Part shown: in pieces, positions 18,884-28,779 of the stretch
How the letters are laid out: each line of letters begins with the position of its first letter
How positions within the stretch are numbered: position 1 is the stretch's first letter
Origin: Stentor roeselii
Lineage: Eukaryota; Ciliophora; Heterotrichea; Heterotrichida; Stentoridae
Direction of reading: 5' to 3'
Assembly: GCA_006503475.1 (NCBI GenBank)
Contig: RSEH01000012.1
Coordinates: forward strand, 185,144 to 249,143
DNA: 64,000 nucleotides
Notes under the pieces: generated by a model
What the model was told of the DNA's origin: nothing
Database searches by the model: none
Seen by the model: only the letters and a program-made list of their open reading frames with translations
Made by a program: the position numbers and the translations under genes

Positions 18884-19618
18884 ATGGAAGACTTCGAAGA
18901 GAACTTCTTCGCTCCTAACTCTTGGATACCGATCAAAACTTTAAAGAGACTTGTGGGCTTCGATGAATTTATTTCTTTTGATGACCCTTGCTCTGAGAAG
19001 AACTTTTCGGATTCCAAGGAATTCACACAAAAAACTCCCTTTTTTCCTGAAAAAAAGACGAAAAAACAACTGGATGATAGTCTTTTGAAGGAAGAATATA
19101 TTAAGTCTTTAGAGTTCTCTTTGGTTTCTTCGGAAAATAAAAACTATTTACTGAAAAAACAACTGCAAACACTGGAAAATAGGAATCTTTTACTTACATC
19201 GACTATACAAAAAATCAATCAAGAACATATGATCAAACTGCAAAATTTGCAGGAACAACATGAACGAAAATTGCAAAAAAGTAAGAAAGATTTGGACTTT
19301 TTATTAAAGGAAATGAATCGTAGGTCGAATCAGATTATCTTTAAAAGATTCTTGAAAATACATCAGGTTGAAATTAGTAGATGTAGAGCGAACTATGAGG
19401 ACCTTCTCGAGAAATTCGTAAACAAAGATTCAAAATCATCTCTGCATCTCGAGCTTTCCTCTCTCCACGCCGAGCATTTCTCATTCCTCAAAAAGCTAAA
19501 TCAAGTATCGAACCCAGAAGACCTCGACGAAGAATCGCTAAGCACAGCCTTAAATTCCGAAAGAACAACAATCGAAATGAAGCGAAATTCTCTACAAAGT
19601 CCCGAAAGGCTTAATTAA
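18884..19618 (+). CDS. Coiled-coil protein
   Basis: A 244-residue protein. A coiled coil at ~65-150 is followed by a basic helical region and an acidic C-terminus. No family is recognised. Its stop codon (19616-19618) directly touches the stop codon of the convergent TTLL gene (19621-19619), so the two transcripts must overlap or terminate inside each other's coding region. Confidence 0.7.
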   Translation: MEDFEENFFAPNSWIPIKTLKRLVGFDEFISFDDPCSEKNFSDSKEFTQKTPFFPEKKTKKQLDDSLLKEEYIKSLEFSLVSSENKNYLLKKQLQTLENRNLLLTSTIQKINQEHMIKLQNLQEQHERKLQKSKKDLDFLLKEMNRRSNQIIFKRFLKIHQVEISRCRANYEDLLEKFVNKDSKSSLHLELSSLHAEHFSFLKKLNQVSNPEDLDEESLSTALNSERTTIEMKRNSLQSPERLN

Positions 19619-21202
19619 TTAACTTGTTTTCTTGTAAACGATCTCAAATCCTCCAGTATCAGGTTCAGGTCCAAGAATGACTTTAAGAGCATCAGGTAAG
19701 ACTTGCTTAACAAGTGCAGTTGTGACAGGCTACATATTAATTACAGTCGAATAATCCATGGCAGGGCTTGAATTGACTTCAATGAGCCAGACATTCAAAT
19801 CACTGTCAACCATGAAGTCAAAACCAAGTAGTTCAAAAGACTTTTTCCTTCCAAGAGGTCCCATTGCCGTTAAGCTATTTTTCACGATTTCCTTTATTTT
19901 CGGATAAATCTTCTGATTCCAAACATCTTCACAGTAACTTTCCATCAAGAACTCTGAGAACTGCTCAGAGTGCCACATACATCCTTGTATCTGAGAACTA
20001 TCGAATTTTTTGCTATTTTTCGATATACTGTTGTTAGTCAAGTGAATAAACAAGTTTGACAAGCTGCTTCCTTCGTAATTTTCAACTGCAAAGCGAAGGT
20101 AACTTCTTTTAAAGACCCAAAAAGTCATAGGCTGGCCTGAACTGATTAACACCCACTGGCGAATATCGAATTTTTTTCCATGAATGAGAAGAGGATTTTC
20201 GATGTACTTTTGAACTACCCACTTCTGTGGGTTCGAAGTGTATTTTTTTATACTTTCCAAGTTGTCGAATAGGCTTATGTCCCTTCCTCTTGATTTCCGC
20301 CCTGGCTTTACAATCCAAATATTTTTCTTCCCATAAAGGTTAAATTGAGGGTCCACTCGACTTAAACGATTCAACATTTCAGTTGTTTTTTGATGAAGGT
20401 CTGAAAAATTGTAAGACTTTCCTGCGAAGAACTTTTTGAATTCAAATTGACATTCTGTGGAAGATGTCGAGTTTATGATTTTCCATTCAGAGTAACAGAC
20501 GATGTGACATAATTTAAAAGTTTCGTTTCTTTCTAATGCACCTGCCCAACGACGGCATATTGAAAGTGATGTGAAGATTTTTTCGTTTAGACCTATTGAT
20601 GAGTCTGAAAATATTTTTAACAGAGAAATCGCTTTGATTACCTTGAATCGATCTTCAAAGTGAGGGGTTTCTTTTGAAGAGATTCTGAAGCACTTTGGGA
20701 AAAATGAATCAGGATTTAAAGACTGAAGTGAAAGAGTTTTAATATTTTCACAGAAGTTCCATTTTGCACTGATTTCCACGTTATTTGGAAAATGATTTAC
20801 TATCTGCCAGTCTTGAATACCTCCAGGGTACTTCGAAGTCCGAACCCATATCAAGTCGAAGTTCAAACTGCTTGGGTCTTTGTTTTCAATCCACCCTCTT
20901 TGAAGAAGACTTTCTTTGAGATCTGGGTAGTTCCCTTGGATTATGAATACTTTTGTTTGAAGCTTTAGACCTTGGGACAGTTTCCACGAGTCGTAATTGT
21001 TTAGCTTTTTTGGCTGGGGAGTCTCTGAGGGAAAGTCGATGTTCTTTGGTTTTATGCATTTTCTTACACTTGAGGATCTGGTTAGATTTAAAAGAGATCG
21101 ATGTGGGGAAGGAGATTCAGCGGTTTTACGGCTTCTTGATTGGAGAACGGGCGAAAAGTAGTCTTTTTTGAAACTGGTTTGGCTTGTGATGAGACTTTTC
21201 AT
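19619..21202 (-). CDS. TTLL3/8-type tubulin ligase, probable glycylase, one 15-nt intron
   Basis: A 522-residue protein after removal of GTAATTAATATGTAG (19744-19730), which adds 'PVTTALVKQVLPDALKVILGP...' to the C-terminus. The tubulin-tyrosine-ligase-like ATP-grasp fold is clear: 'WIVKPGRKSRGRDI', 'VVQKYIENPLLI...KFDIRQWVL', 'FIHLTNNSISK', 'ELLGFDFMVDSDLNVWLIEVNSSPAM'. The 'SRGR', 'SYLRF' and 'SPAM...ST.VT' details match TTLL3/TTLL8, which add glycine to tubulin in cilia. Glutamylation cannot be excluded. It suits the heavily ciliated ciliate cortex. Confidence 0.9.
19730..19744 (-). other. 15-nt spliceosomal intron
   Basis: GTAATTAATATGTAG on the minus strand. Splicing it out restores the last conserved TTLL helix. 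Confidence 0.9.
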
Positions 21203-21403
21203 ATTATATTCAAATGATTGAAGTCTTTTGAGATTTAAATTTCTTGAAGTTGGTTGATATTGATTCGGATTGAGTAGTAATTAATGGCTTTATTTAGAAT
21301 TGAAATTTAGTTAAGGTTGAAGTGAACTCAATAAAACCTTAGAATTATTACTGTTAAAAACTAAAAATCAATCCTTCAACCTAATCCTATAAAATAAAAA
21401 ATA

Positions 21404-22042
21404 ATGAAATTTTTTTTATCTCAAGTTCGTTCAAAGCTCGATTCAATTCCAACCCCGATCCGTTTATACCTATTCATGATCTTAAACCTTCTACTGATAT
21501 CTTTAATGCTCGGTAGTTTGTTAAGTCAAACCTGGGTGAAATCAAAGCACTGGTCAGGAGGAATCCTTCGAATCAATTCAGGTGCGAATTCAGGGAAGCA
21601 TTATTCAGAGATGGACTGTTCAAATTGCATTTACTCAAAACTAAGCACAGCAGGAGTCGTGATGATAGTCTTTGAACTGCTTTCACTATTATTAACCCTT
21701 GTTTGGCTGGCATATCTCGTTTTTCAATCGCGAGGAGTGGAGATATTCAAGAGGGTTGTCATCTTTCCAGTCCTTGCTCTTACTGTTTTGTTTCATTGGG
21801 TCGGAATCATCACCTGGGGAGCTGTGACTGGTCTTTCTTTTGATTCTAGGCCTCATTCAAGCTCCACTGGAGTCGCTCTTTCAGTCAGTGTTTCGGTCAT
21901 GCAACCTTTAATTGAAGGAATATTTTTATTGGTTTTTAAGGTTGAAAGGGAACATATACCAGAAATGCACTCTGTTCGCTTTGAAAGAAGACATCGATGG
22001 TCAGAACAAAAGAATATGGATTGTCCTGATAATAAAAACTAG
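21404..22042 (+). CDS. Four-TM membrane protein
   Basis: A 212-residue protein with four hydrophobic helices at about 22-45, 85-110, 120-145 and 155-180. The loop between helices 1 and 2 contains 'CSNC'. The layout is claudin/tetraspan-like, but I see no diagnostic motif. The C-terminus is basic and cytosolic. The next gene starts 8 bases after its stop. Confidence 0.7.
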   Translation: MKFFLSQVRSKLDSIPTPIRLYLFMILNLLLISLMLGSLLSQTWVKSKHWSGGILRINSGANSGKHYSEMDCSNCIYSKLSTAGVVMIVFELLSLLLTLVWLAYLVFQSRGVEIFKRVVIFPVLALTVLFHWVGIITWGAVTGLSFDSRPHSSSTGVALSVSVSVMQPLIEGIFLLVFKVEREHIPEMHSVRFERRHRWSEQKNMDCPDNKN

Positions 22043-22050
22043 TAATATAA

Positions 22051-22908
22051 ATGATTAAAACTATCTGGGAACAACTTCTTGCTAAGCTTCAAATTTGTGA
22101 AGTTGAAGAGGCCAAATATCTCTTAGGTCCTTCAAGAATCGAGGAATCAGAAGCCATCTCTCGAGAAATCGAGAACCTTCTAAGTTTCTTCGACGAGATC
22201 CCTTCCCAGTTCAAAGACTTATCCTTCCACAAAAACAAAGTCGATTTTTACCTAAACAAGTTGACATCAAAAGCAAAAGAGTTAGGTCTAGACACAAAAG
22301 ACCTGATAAGTCTAAAAACTCCAAGAGAAAAGTTCATTTTCGAATTCTTGGCTGAAGGCGGATCGACTCGTCCCTCAACCTCTGAGTCTCTTTCAAGACA
22401 ACCAACAATAGAAAAATTTGAGTCTTTTACAAGTTTTAAAGGCGACATGATCTGCTTCATCGAGGACCACCGAGAAGACTTGAAGAAAGCTTTAGACTCT
22501 GAATATGAATTTTTGAAAAATAAAGCAGAAGCCATTCAAAATGAGTTAATCGGAATCACTTCTATTCCGACTGTCAGGGAAGTTAATGATTTTACGAAAA
22601 AACTTGAAGATGCTGTCTTGAATGATGTTCATCCTGCATTGTTTCAAAGGTCTGGGAAAGACTTTTTTAAGGCTGAAGAAGAAAAGGTTGAATTGGACTG
22701 GGACTTTGAAGTTGTTTCTAAAGTTTCGCAGGATGTTGAAGAAGTACCTGTTTGTAAACCAAAGCTTAGAGAAGTCAGAAGACATTCTAGACCTGGAACT
22801 GCATCTATTAAGATTGAAACATCGGATATTATTCAAACTAATGGAAATGGAAAAGTGTCGAGAAGGCTGAGAAACTTGGTTAATGATCATCGAGGGCTTC
22901 CTGTGTGA
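22051..22908 (+). CDS. Helical/coiled-coil hypothetical protein
   Basis: A 285-residue mostly helical protein. Its 'RPSTSESLSRQPT' and 'SRPGTASIKIET' stretches are low in complexity and likely phosphorylated. No domain is recognised. It ends in TGA. It starts 8 bases after the four-TM gene. Confidence 0.7.
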   Translation: MIKTIWEQLLAKLQICEVEEAKYLLGPSRIEESEAISREIENLLSFFDEIPSQFKDLSFHKNKVDFYLNKLTSKAKELGLDTKDLISLKTPREKFIFEFLAEGGSTRPSTSESLSRQPTIEKFESFTSFKGDMICFIEDHREDLKKALDSEYEFLKNKAEAIQNELIGITSIPTVREVNDFTKKLEDAVLNDVHPALFQRSGKDFFKAEEEKVELDWDFEVVSKVSQDVEEVPVCKPKLREVRRHSRPGTASIKIETSDIIQTNGNGKVSRRLRNLVNDHRGLPV

Positions 22909-23391
22909 GGATGTGACAGATAATAATACAATTTTGATTTTTTAATTCAAATCTTATCATTTTCAATTTTTAGAATATGGTCGATTTGGCTCGTTTTTTA
23001 TTAACGAGATGGTTAATGTTTAGTTGGGTTAAACAGTAATAGAAGGACTTCTGATTTATTATTATTTTTAAATAGTCAATAGATCAAGTTGCTTCTAGAC
23101 AATTTGACATCTTCATGGTAATTAATAATTTCATATTTGTAGGTATTTCAATATGTTGAAGATATGTGTTAACAGATTTAATTTGATATTGAATTTGAGG
23201 GTATTCTAATAAAATCCTATACCCTATCAAAAAGATATATTTTCAGCATATTCAAGACGTTCAATTTCGTTATCTTGTTTAGATTTCATATTTAAAAATT
23301 CAATACCCAAATACTAAAGCCCATAATTAACAACTTCCAACAAAAGTAATTTCAATAAACATTTGAACAAGCCCACAATTTTACTGATAAA
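22909..23391. other. AT-rich intergenic region
   Basis: About 480 bases between two same-strand genes. No ORF, RNA gene or repeat is visible. Confidence 0.5.
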
Positions 23392-24459
23392 ATGGATTCT
23401 GAGTATCGAATACCTGAGGCCAACCCAAAAGGTGGACTAGATCTAATAAATGACGAGAAGTCAAAGTCGGTAGTTATGGAGATCCTAAAGAGCCTTGGCA
23501 GGAAAATCATGGAGGGAAACTTTACAGATATAATGAAAATATCTCGACCAGCAAGCATATCATTTCCTATGAGTTTCTTGCAAGCAGCCAGTCGTGACTT
23601 TAGTTATACTCATTACTTATCACAGGCTGCACTTGTTGACAATCATGTCATTCGTATGCAACTTATTTGTAGTTTCATTGTTTCTGGACTTCATATCAAT
23701 CCTGTAGAGTTTAAAAATAACCCACCACTTAATCCAATACTTGGTGAAACTTTTACTGCTGAGATGAGAGATGGAAGTAAAATATGGCTTGAACAGACTT
23801 GTCACCATCCTCCAATAACTCACTGGCACATGGAAGGCCCAAATAATTTATTTAAATTTACTGGGTACGGTCAAATCCGAGCAGGACTCTCCGGTCCAAA
23901 TACAATAAAAGCCAGCAAACTCGGAAAGCATTTAATAGAATTCAACAATGGTGACCAAATCGAATACACAGCTCCCAACATGAAGATCTCAGGAATAGTT
24001 CTAGGTCAAAGAAACGTGAACTTCGAAGGAACCTTCGAAGTAATCGATAAAAAAAACCATCTTAAAGCACTTTTTCAGTTCGAGCAAGATCCAGGAATGA
24101 TCAGTTCTTTTGCAGGAAAAATTAAAGGTTTTTGGTCAAAAAAAGAAAAATTACCTTCGGACTTTTTTAAGGTAAAAATCGGAAAATTGACTGAAAATGG
24201 AAGTTTTGATGAAATTTGTGATGGAATCGGGTCTTGGCTTCAGTATTTGCAGTTTGGGGAAAGAATCTGGTGGAATTCGGAGATGAAACCTTTTGAGAGT
24301 TGGAAAAGAAGTGATGATCATTTACCTTCTGATTCTAGTTATAGAGAGGATCTTAATTTGCTGCTTTCTGGAGATCTTGTCAGGGCTCAGGCTGAAAAGG
24401 AAAGACTGGAAAATATTCAAAGAAGGGATAAAATGTTGAGAACTGGTTTAATTAAGTAA
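23392..24459 (+). CDS. Oxysterol-binding protein-related protein (short ORP)
   Basis: A 355-residue protein consisting almost only of the ORD lipid-transfer domain. It has the family signature 'EQTCHHPP' (134-141; usual form EQVSHHPP), the lid region near 'ISFPMSFLQA', 'NPILGETF', and the C-terminal 'RDKMLRTGLIK'. No PH domain or ankyrin repeats are seen, so it resembles short yeast Osh4-type ORPs that exchange sterol and PI4P between membranes. Cytosolic. Confidence 0.92.
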   Translation: MDSEYRIPEANPKGGLDLINDEKSKSVVMEILKSLGRKIMEGNFTDIMKISRPASISFPMSFLQAASRDFSYTHYLSQAALVDNHVIRMQLICSFIVSGLHINPVEFKNNPPLNPILGETFTAEMRDGSKIWLEQTCHHPPITHWHMEGPNNLFKFTGYGQIRAGLSGPNTIKASKLGKHLIEFNNGDQIEYTAPNMKISGIVLGQRNVNFEGTFEVIDKKNHLKALFQFEQDPGMISSFAGKIKGFWSKKEKLPSDFFKVKIGKLTENGSFDEICDGIGSWLQYLQFGERIWWNSEMKPFESWKRSDDHLPSDSSYREDLNLLLSGDLVRAQAEKERLENIQRRDKMLRTGLIK

Positions 24460-24698
24460 TTTAATGAATTAAAGGATGGGTTGGATAAGGTAATACGATT
24501 TTTCTTGAAATTGAAAGAGGGTTTATTTAAAGAAGAGATTATTTTAAATGACTAGAAGCCTTTTGTTAATATTTCTCTTTCTTCTTAATAAGGAACAAGT
24601 AATAAGTATCTATTATTCCGCATAATCCTCAAGAAAAAACATAAAACTATAAACCAATTTCCAACAATACTTAAATAATCATCATTTTTCATTACTAT

Positions 24699-25412
24699 CT
24701 AAACAGGCACAGGAGTTCTCTTCAAAACAAACTTTTCATACCAGTACTCAACCATTTCCCAATCAACAACCTGCCACCAAAACTGCACCCATCTATTAAC
24801 CTCATCCTGATAATTAATCTGATAAGCATGTTCCCAAACATCAATTCCTAAAAAAGGTAAACACTCATCACCACCCAGTGGTGAATACTCATTACTTTTT
24901 CCATTAATTGCCAAATCTCCTTCACTATTCAAGCAAAGCCAAATCCATCCACTTCCAAACAACGAGACCGCCCTTCTTTCAAACTCTTCCTGAAAACTCT
25001 TGAAACTTCCAAAGTATTTCTCAATATCATCCATTAGTCTGCCTTCAGGTTGATTTTTATTACAAGAGGTAGGAAGAAGACTCCACCAGAACAAAGCATG
25101 ATTATAAAACCCTCCTCCAGCCCTAGCCAAAGCTTTATCCTTCAGTCCATATTGAAGCAAGAGTTCTGTGATAGTAAGATCTTTATACAAATGATTTCCT
25201 TTTACGACTTCATTCAGATTCTCAACAAGTAAACTACCGATTTTCTTATAATGAAAGTAAAGTGACTGTGCAAACATCACAGGTTCTAGTTGATAGTAAT
25301 CATATGGCAGGTCCATCAATGTGAAGCTGTTACTTTCATAAGAAGGAGCGAATTCTCTCTTAGGGCAGCTCGCGCTTGACAGCGCGAGGAATAAAACAAG
25401 AAAAATATCCAT
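24699..25412 (-). CDS. Secreted Fe/Mn superoxide dismutase
   Basis: A 237-residue protein with a signal peptide ('MDIFLVLFLALSSASC') and a full Fe/Mn-SOD fold. The metal ligands are His54, His105 (in 'GGGFYNHALFW'), Asp191 and His195 (in 'GIDVWEHAY'). 'GSGWIWL' and 'LGIDVWEHAY' look more Mn-type than Fe-type. It converts superoxide to peroxide and oxygen. A secretory signal is unusual for this family, which is mostly mitochondrial or plastid. Its ATG is 8 bases downstream of the TRAPP gene's stop. Confidence 0.9.
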   Translation of the reverse strand: MDIFLVLFLALSSASCPKREFAPSYESNSFTLMDLPYDYYQLEPVMFAQSLYFHYKKIGSLLVENLNEVVKGNHLYKDLTITELLLQYGLKDKALARAGGGFYNHALFWWSLLPTSCNKNQPEGRLMDDIEKYFGSFKSFQEEFERRAVSLFGSGWIWLCLNSEGDLAINGKSNEYSPLGGDECLPFLGIDVWEHAYQINYQDEVNRWVQFWWQVVDWEMVEYWYEKFVLKRTPVPV

Positions 25413-25420
25413 TTTTATAA

Positions 25421-25951
25421 CTAGTTAACGTTTTTCAAAGTAATCGTAAACTTGCATGAATTTCCTGCCTCGATCACGGCTTCTATTGTGCTGTCCTTGC
25501 CGATGCCTTTGAAGACTCCTTTAAGTACTCCGCATACCCAGCTAAGTGCAAGGCTGCAGTATTTTTCAACGGCTTCCTTGTCAATGCTTTCAGAGACGTC
25601 AAGACTTTGGAACCAGTGGAATTTGTAGTCGAACATCATGTAAACTCCTTTTCCATTTGATTGAAGACGGCCGATGTATCGGCCGAAGAGGTACATCCAG
25701 AGTTCTTTGCAGATAAAACGCATAAGTGAATTACTTTCTTTTGTCCAGACGTGTTCTTTTACTATGAAGTTTATTATTCGCTCACCTACACTTTGGCCCA
25801 TTTCTTTCATTGCTTGACGCTTTTCGGTTAGTTCTTCTTTTGATATCGCTTTCAGTGAGTCCATTAAAGAGACGGCTGGGTCTGATATGACTGAGTATTT
25901 AATCACTTCATTTATCAGAAGGTTATATGTGATGTCTGGGATATTTACCAT
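25421..25951 (-). CDS. TRAPP complex subunit, TRAPPC6/Trs33 type
   Basis: A 176-residue protein of the Bet3 superfamily. 'MGQSVGERIINFIVKEH', 'LMRFICKELWMYLFGRYIGRLQSNGKGVYMMFDYKFHW' and the C-terminal 'SLALSWVCGVLKGVFKGIG' match the conserved blocks of Trs33/TRAPPC6. It belongs to the TRAPP vesicle-tethering and Rab-activating complex of the ER-Golgi route. Confidence 0.85.
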   Translation of the reverse strand: MVNIPDITYNLLINEVIKYSVISDPAVSLMDSLKAISKEELTEKRQAMKEMGQSVGERIINFIVKEHVWTKESNSLMRFICKELWMYLFGRYIGRLQSNGKGVYMMFDYKFHWFQSLDVSESIDKEAVEKYCSLALSWVCGVLKGVFKGIGKDSTIEAVIEAGNSCKFTITLKNVN

Positions 25952-26006
25952 TTATTGAATCATTTAAGAGGTAGGAATGAAAGTTTCTATTAATTATTTT
26001 GAAAGA

Positions 26007-26309
26007 TTAGCTGTATTCCGGCTCGCTTCCTGGAATGATCTTTTTGAAGCTTACCATTTGAATCCTCTGCCCGTTAATCAGTAAAATTTCGTATTCTGAT
26101 AATAGTTTCTGGTTATCACTGAGTAAAAGTTACTATTCTTTCACAGTTTCTAAGATCATATTGAAGTTTTCATCGTGGCCTTTCAGTTTTCCAGACATTT
26201 CTTTGTTATCTTGCAGCAAGATCCAGACTTGCTGTCCACTGCATTTTTCTAGAAGCTATGCCTAGTCCTTACTCATGGGTAAAATATTTCCGCCTCCTTC
26301 TCGTGCCAT
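26007..26309 (-). CDS. LSm5-like small nuclear RNA-binding protein, exon structure partly unclear
   Basis: An Sm fold is encoded between 26248 and 26007. Sm1 reads 'KCSGQQVWILLQDNKEMSGKLKGHDENFNMILETVKE' and Sm2 'EILLINGQRIQMV', joined by the 15-nt intron GTAACTTTTACTCAG (26133-26119). The 'ILP...KC' start and the Sm1 pattern fit LSm5, part of the LSm2-8 and LSm1-7 rings for U6 snRNA and mRNA decay. The first exon, 'MAREGGGNILPM' from ATG 26309, is separated by two in-frame stops. The only GT-AG removal that keeps frame is 24 nt (26272-26249), which is atypical here. Confidence 0.75.
26119..26133 (-). other. 15-nt spliceosomal intron in the LSm gene
   Basis: GTAACTTTTACTCAG on the minus strand. 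It joins the Sm1 and Sm2 halves. Confidence 0.87.
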
Positions 26310-26352
26310 TTATAACTTAAAGTTTATTTACTCTTGTTAAGTCAACATGAAG

Positions 26353-28779
26353 TTATTTAAAGTTGATACTGATTCGAATGTCTGAATAAGTGTCGAGATC
26401 AGTTTTGACTACAAGAACATCGTCGATGTATGAGAAAACTCCTCTTCGGCCATTGATGTTGACGTATGCAGGAGGGGGACACCCGTAAATTTTAAACTTT
26501 TCAATTACTTTGAATTGGGTTACAAAGCCTTTAACGATACTTTCAACGAAAATGTCGAGACCGTCTCTGACATCAGCTCGAAAAAGGACCTTTGTGAATT
26601 TTTTACTTTGAATTGAGTCTAAACTGATACCGTCATCTACAAAGAAAGATCCTTTTGCCTCGTAAGTTTCACTGAGAGCAACAATAATGGTTAAAAATCG
26701 ATCTCTGACTTGTAAAATGTTCATTGCATTGCTGGAGTCTACAACAGGAATAATAAATCCGCCTTTTAGAATAAAAAGTCCTGTTGAGTCGATTTTATCA
26801 GTTATGATTTCTTTCGCCTTTCTTTGCTTTCCAGTGTCCAAATCGTACCATTTCCCTGCAGGAAGGTAAAATTTCGTGTTTTCTGACTTGTCTAAAGGAA
26901 AAATAACCATCAGCCCATCGCCAATCATCACCTGTGAAGGAAACTCTTTTAAATCCAAATCAAAAAAGTTAAACATCGGACTTCTAACGATAGTTCCTCC
27001 ATGAAGACTCGCTTCAAAATAAAGTGAATATATAAAAAGACTTAAAGAGTACCTGATTTCAATCGATTTCTTCAAATCTTCTAAAGATTTTCCTTGAAAA
27101 AGCCGAAGTTTCTGAACCTCTTCTTGTTTAAAATTCACAAAAAGAGGTAAAACAGCTGAAAGTCCCTGCCACTTGGAACAAAGGTTATCTGAAGTCTTTT
27201 CATTAAATTTAAACCCACAAGGATTAGACCCACTTCTAATCCCGACGATTTCATAACTAAGAGCTGAAGCAAGAGCATCTCTTAAAGAACTCCAACTGGT
27301 ACTTTCATAGCTAATCACATGAGCAGCTCTTGTCCCTGTTTTCGTGCTTGAAGACAACAGCAGTGGTCTTTTATTTCCAATCAAAAACCAAGACCGAGTC
27401 GCTTTCACTTGCATGTCGCCCCAAAGACTGTGCAAGTCAAGCTCTGTGTAAGAATTGTTGTGAACTGTTGACAAGTCTATCGACCCGCACTCCATGCATA
27501 AGTCTTTTGGAATGAAAGGAACGTCAGGACTGCTTGTTATTTCTTTTGTGTCAACTTGGTTGTTTATTAAAGAGAGACCTGTGAAGTCTATTGATGAATT
27601 TATTGATGATAAATATGATGACCAGACACTTTCTGCATCGGGATGAAACCAGTCAATGTAACTTTTTTCTTCATTTTCAGTTTCTAGAAGAATTGGAGAA
27701 AAATCTAAATTTTTTGTTTTTTTCAGGATTTCACTTGAAAGTTCTAAAGATATGGAAAGGTTTGAAGGTAAAAATGTTGAAAGTTCTGAAAATAATGAGA
27801 AATTCGTGGAAATTGAAAGGTTTAGAAGCCAAAGAGAGTCTATTGGAAGTGAATTTTCTTGAAAAAAGTCTAAAAGTTCTTTTATGTCTTGAGGTGATTT
27901 TAAAGAATGTGAACCGTAATGATGTCCTAAAGCTGAAAACCTGGGCAATTCAGGAAGTCCTTGAATTTTATGTAATTCTCTGACAACATCTTCTCCAGTT
28001 TTTCCAATAAAAACAAACAAATCCATCACTCCTCCAACAGCTCTAAACGCAAGAGAGTTATTAAAAGTCTCTACTTCCAAGGCGTTGTAATTATGAAACA
28101 AGTACCCAGTAGAAGGTTCTCCTAACTCAAGCACAAAAGGATGAACCCCAGGACTATCCTGGTTGCTCCATAAGGAAATTTTTCTATTTCCTAGAAATAA
28201 CGAGTCTCTTTCACGAGTGATTCCGACTTTTAACAAGTCTTTATTAACGAAAGTTTTCAATTCGAGGTAATTTTGACTGAAGTAAAAGTCATGGCCTGTC
28301 GAGTTGAAGACAGTCTTTTTAGACTTCTTATTAAAAACTTCAAAGCTGAAAGGGTAGTTCTTGACGATTAACTCATAATTATTGTTCATATACTTCGATT
28401 CATACCCAAACTCTTCAACAGCCCAGTTCACTTTCTCAGCGTCTCGAATAATTACTCTTAGAACGTCTTTATCAGTGAAAAACGCTTCAAAAGTAAGAGA
28501 TTCGAAGTTTTTCCCGTTTTTTTGTTTTCCAGGCGATTCAATCTTGACAGTCGCTTCAAACTTCCCTGGAGACCTCTGAGATTTTACGACTCTATAAACA
28601 GGGTACTCGCTTTCTTCAGTGATTTCAGGAACGAACTCCAAACGGATGTTTTCCTTGTTTTTTTCAAAGGGAAAGCCGTGAATCACGACGAGTCCAGCGA
28701 CTGCCACAGTAAAAACAACAGAGAAAAAGGAAAACCCAGTAAAGAGCTTCCTTATGTAAAGTTCTTTGCAGAAAACCAT
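26353..28779 (-). CDS. GH31-family glycosidase-like protein, probably catalytically dead
   Basis: An 808-residue protein with a hydrophobic N-terminal anchor (~12-33) suggesting a type II membrane or ER protein. It has a GH31 N-domain, barrel and C-domain: 'LFHNYNALEVETFN', 'PRFSALGHHYG', 'CGFKFNEKTSDNLCSKWQGLSAVLPLF', 'VMIGDGLMVIFPL...FYLPAGKWYDLDTG'. This matches glucosidase II alpha. However, the nucleophile motif WxDMNE is replaced by 'SLINNQ' (Ile405 at the Asp), the acid/base GDN by 'SYE', and GADIC by 'GSNPC'. It is likely a non-enzymatic relative. The divergent kinase begins 21 bases away. Confidence 0.85.
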   Translation of the reverse strand: MVFCKELYIRKLFTGFSFFSVVFTVAVAGLVVIHGFPFEKNKENIRLEFVPEITEESEYPVYRVVKSQRSPGKFEATVKIESPGKQKNGKNFESLTFEAFFTDKDVLRVIIRDAEKVNWAVEEFGYESKYMNNNYELIVKNYPFSFEVFNKKSKKTVFNSTGHDFYFSQNYLELKTFVNKDLLKVGITRERDSLFLGNRKISLWSNQDSPGVHPFVLELGEPSTGYLFHNYNALEVETFNNSLAFRAVGGVMDLFVFIGKTGEDVVRELHKIQGLPELPRFSALGHHYGSHSLKSPQDIKELLDFFQENSLPIDSLWLLNLSISTNFSLFSELSTFLPSNLSISLELSSEILKKTKNLDFSPILLETENEEKSYIDWFHPDAESVWSSYLSSINSSIDFTGLSLINNQVDTKEITSSPDVPFIPKDLCMECGSIDLSTVHNNSYTELDLHSLWGDMQVKATRSWFLIGNKRPLLLSSSTKTGTRAAHVISYESTSWSSLRDALASALSYEIVGIRSGSNPCGFKFNEKTSDNLCSKWQGLSAVLPLFVNFKQEEVQKLRLFQGKSLEDLKKSIEIRYSLSLFIYSLYFEASLHGGTIVRSPMFNFFDLDLKEFPSQVMIGDGLMVIFPLDKSENTKFYLPAGKWYDLDTGKQRKAKEIITDKIDSTGLFILKGGFIIPVVDSSNAMNILQVRDRFLTIIVALSETYEAKGSFFVDDGISLDSIQSKKFTKVLFRADVRDGLDIFVESIVKGFVTQFKVIEKFKIYGCPPPAYVNINGRRGVFSYIDDVLVVKTDLDTYSDIRISINFK

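Noticed and set aside
22894-22920. GTGAGGATGTGACAG at the end of the 285-residue gene looks like a 15-nt intron
   Set aside because: Splicing leads immediately to a TAA, so it makes no difference to the product.
27591-27983. 130-codon plus-strand ORF inside the GH31-like gene
   Set aside because: It is antisense shadow of a long conserved gene and is Leu/Lys-biased.
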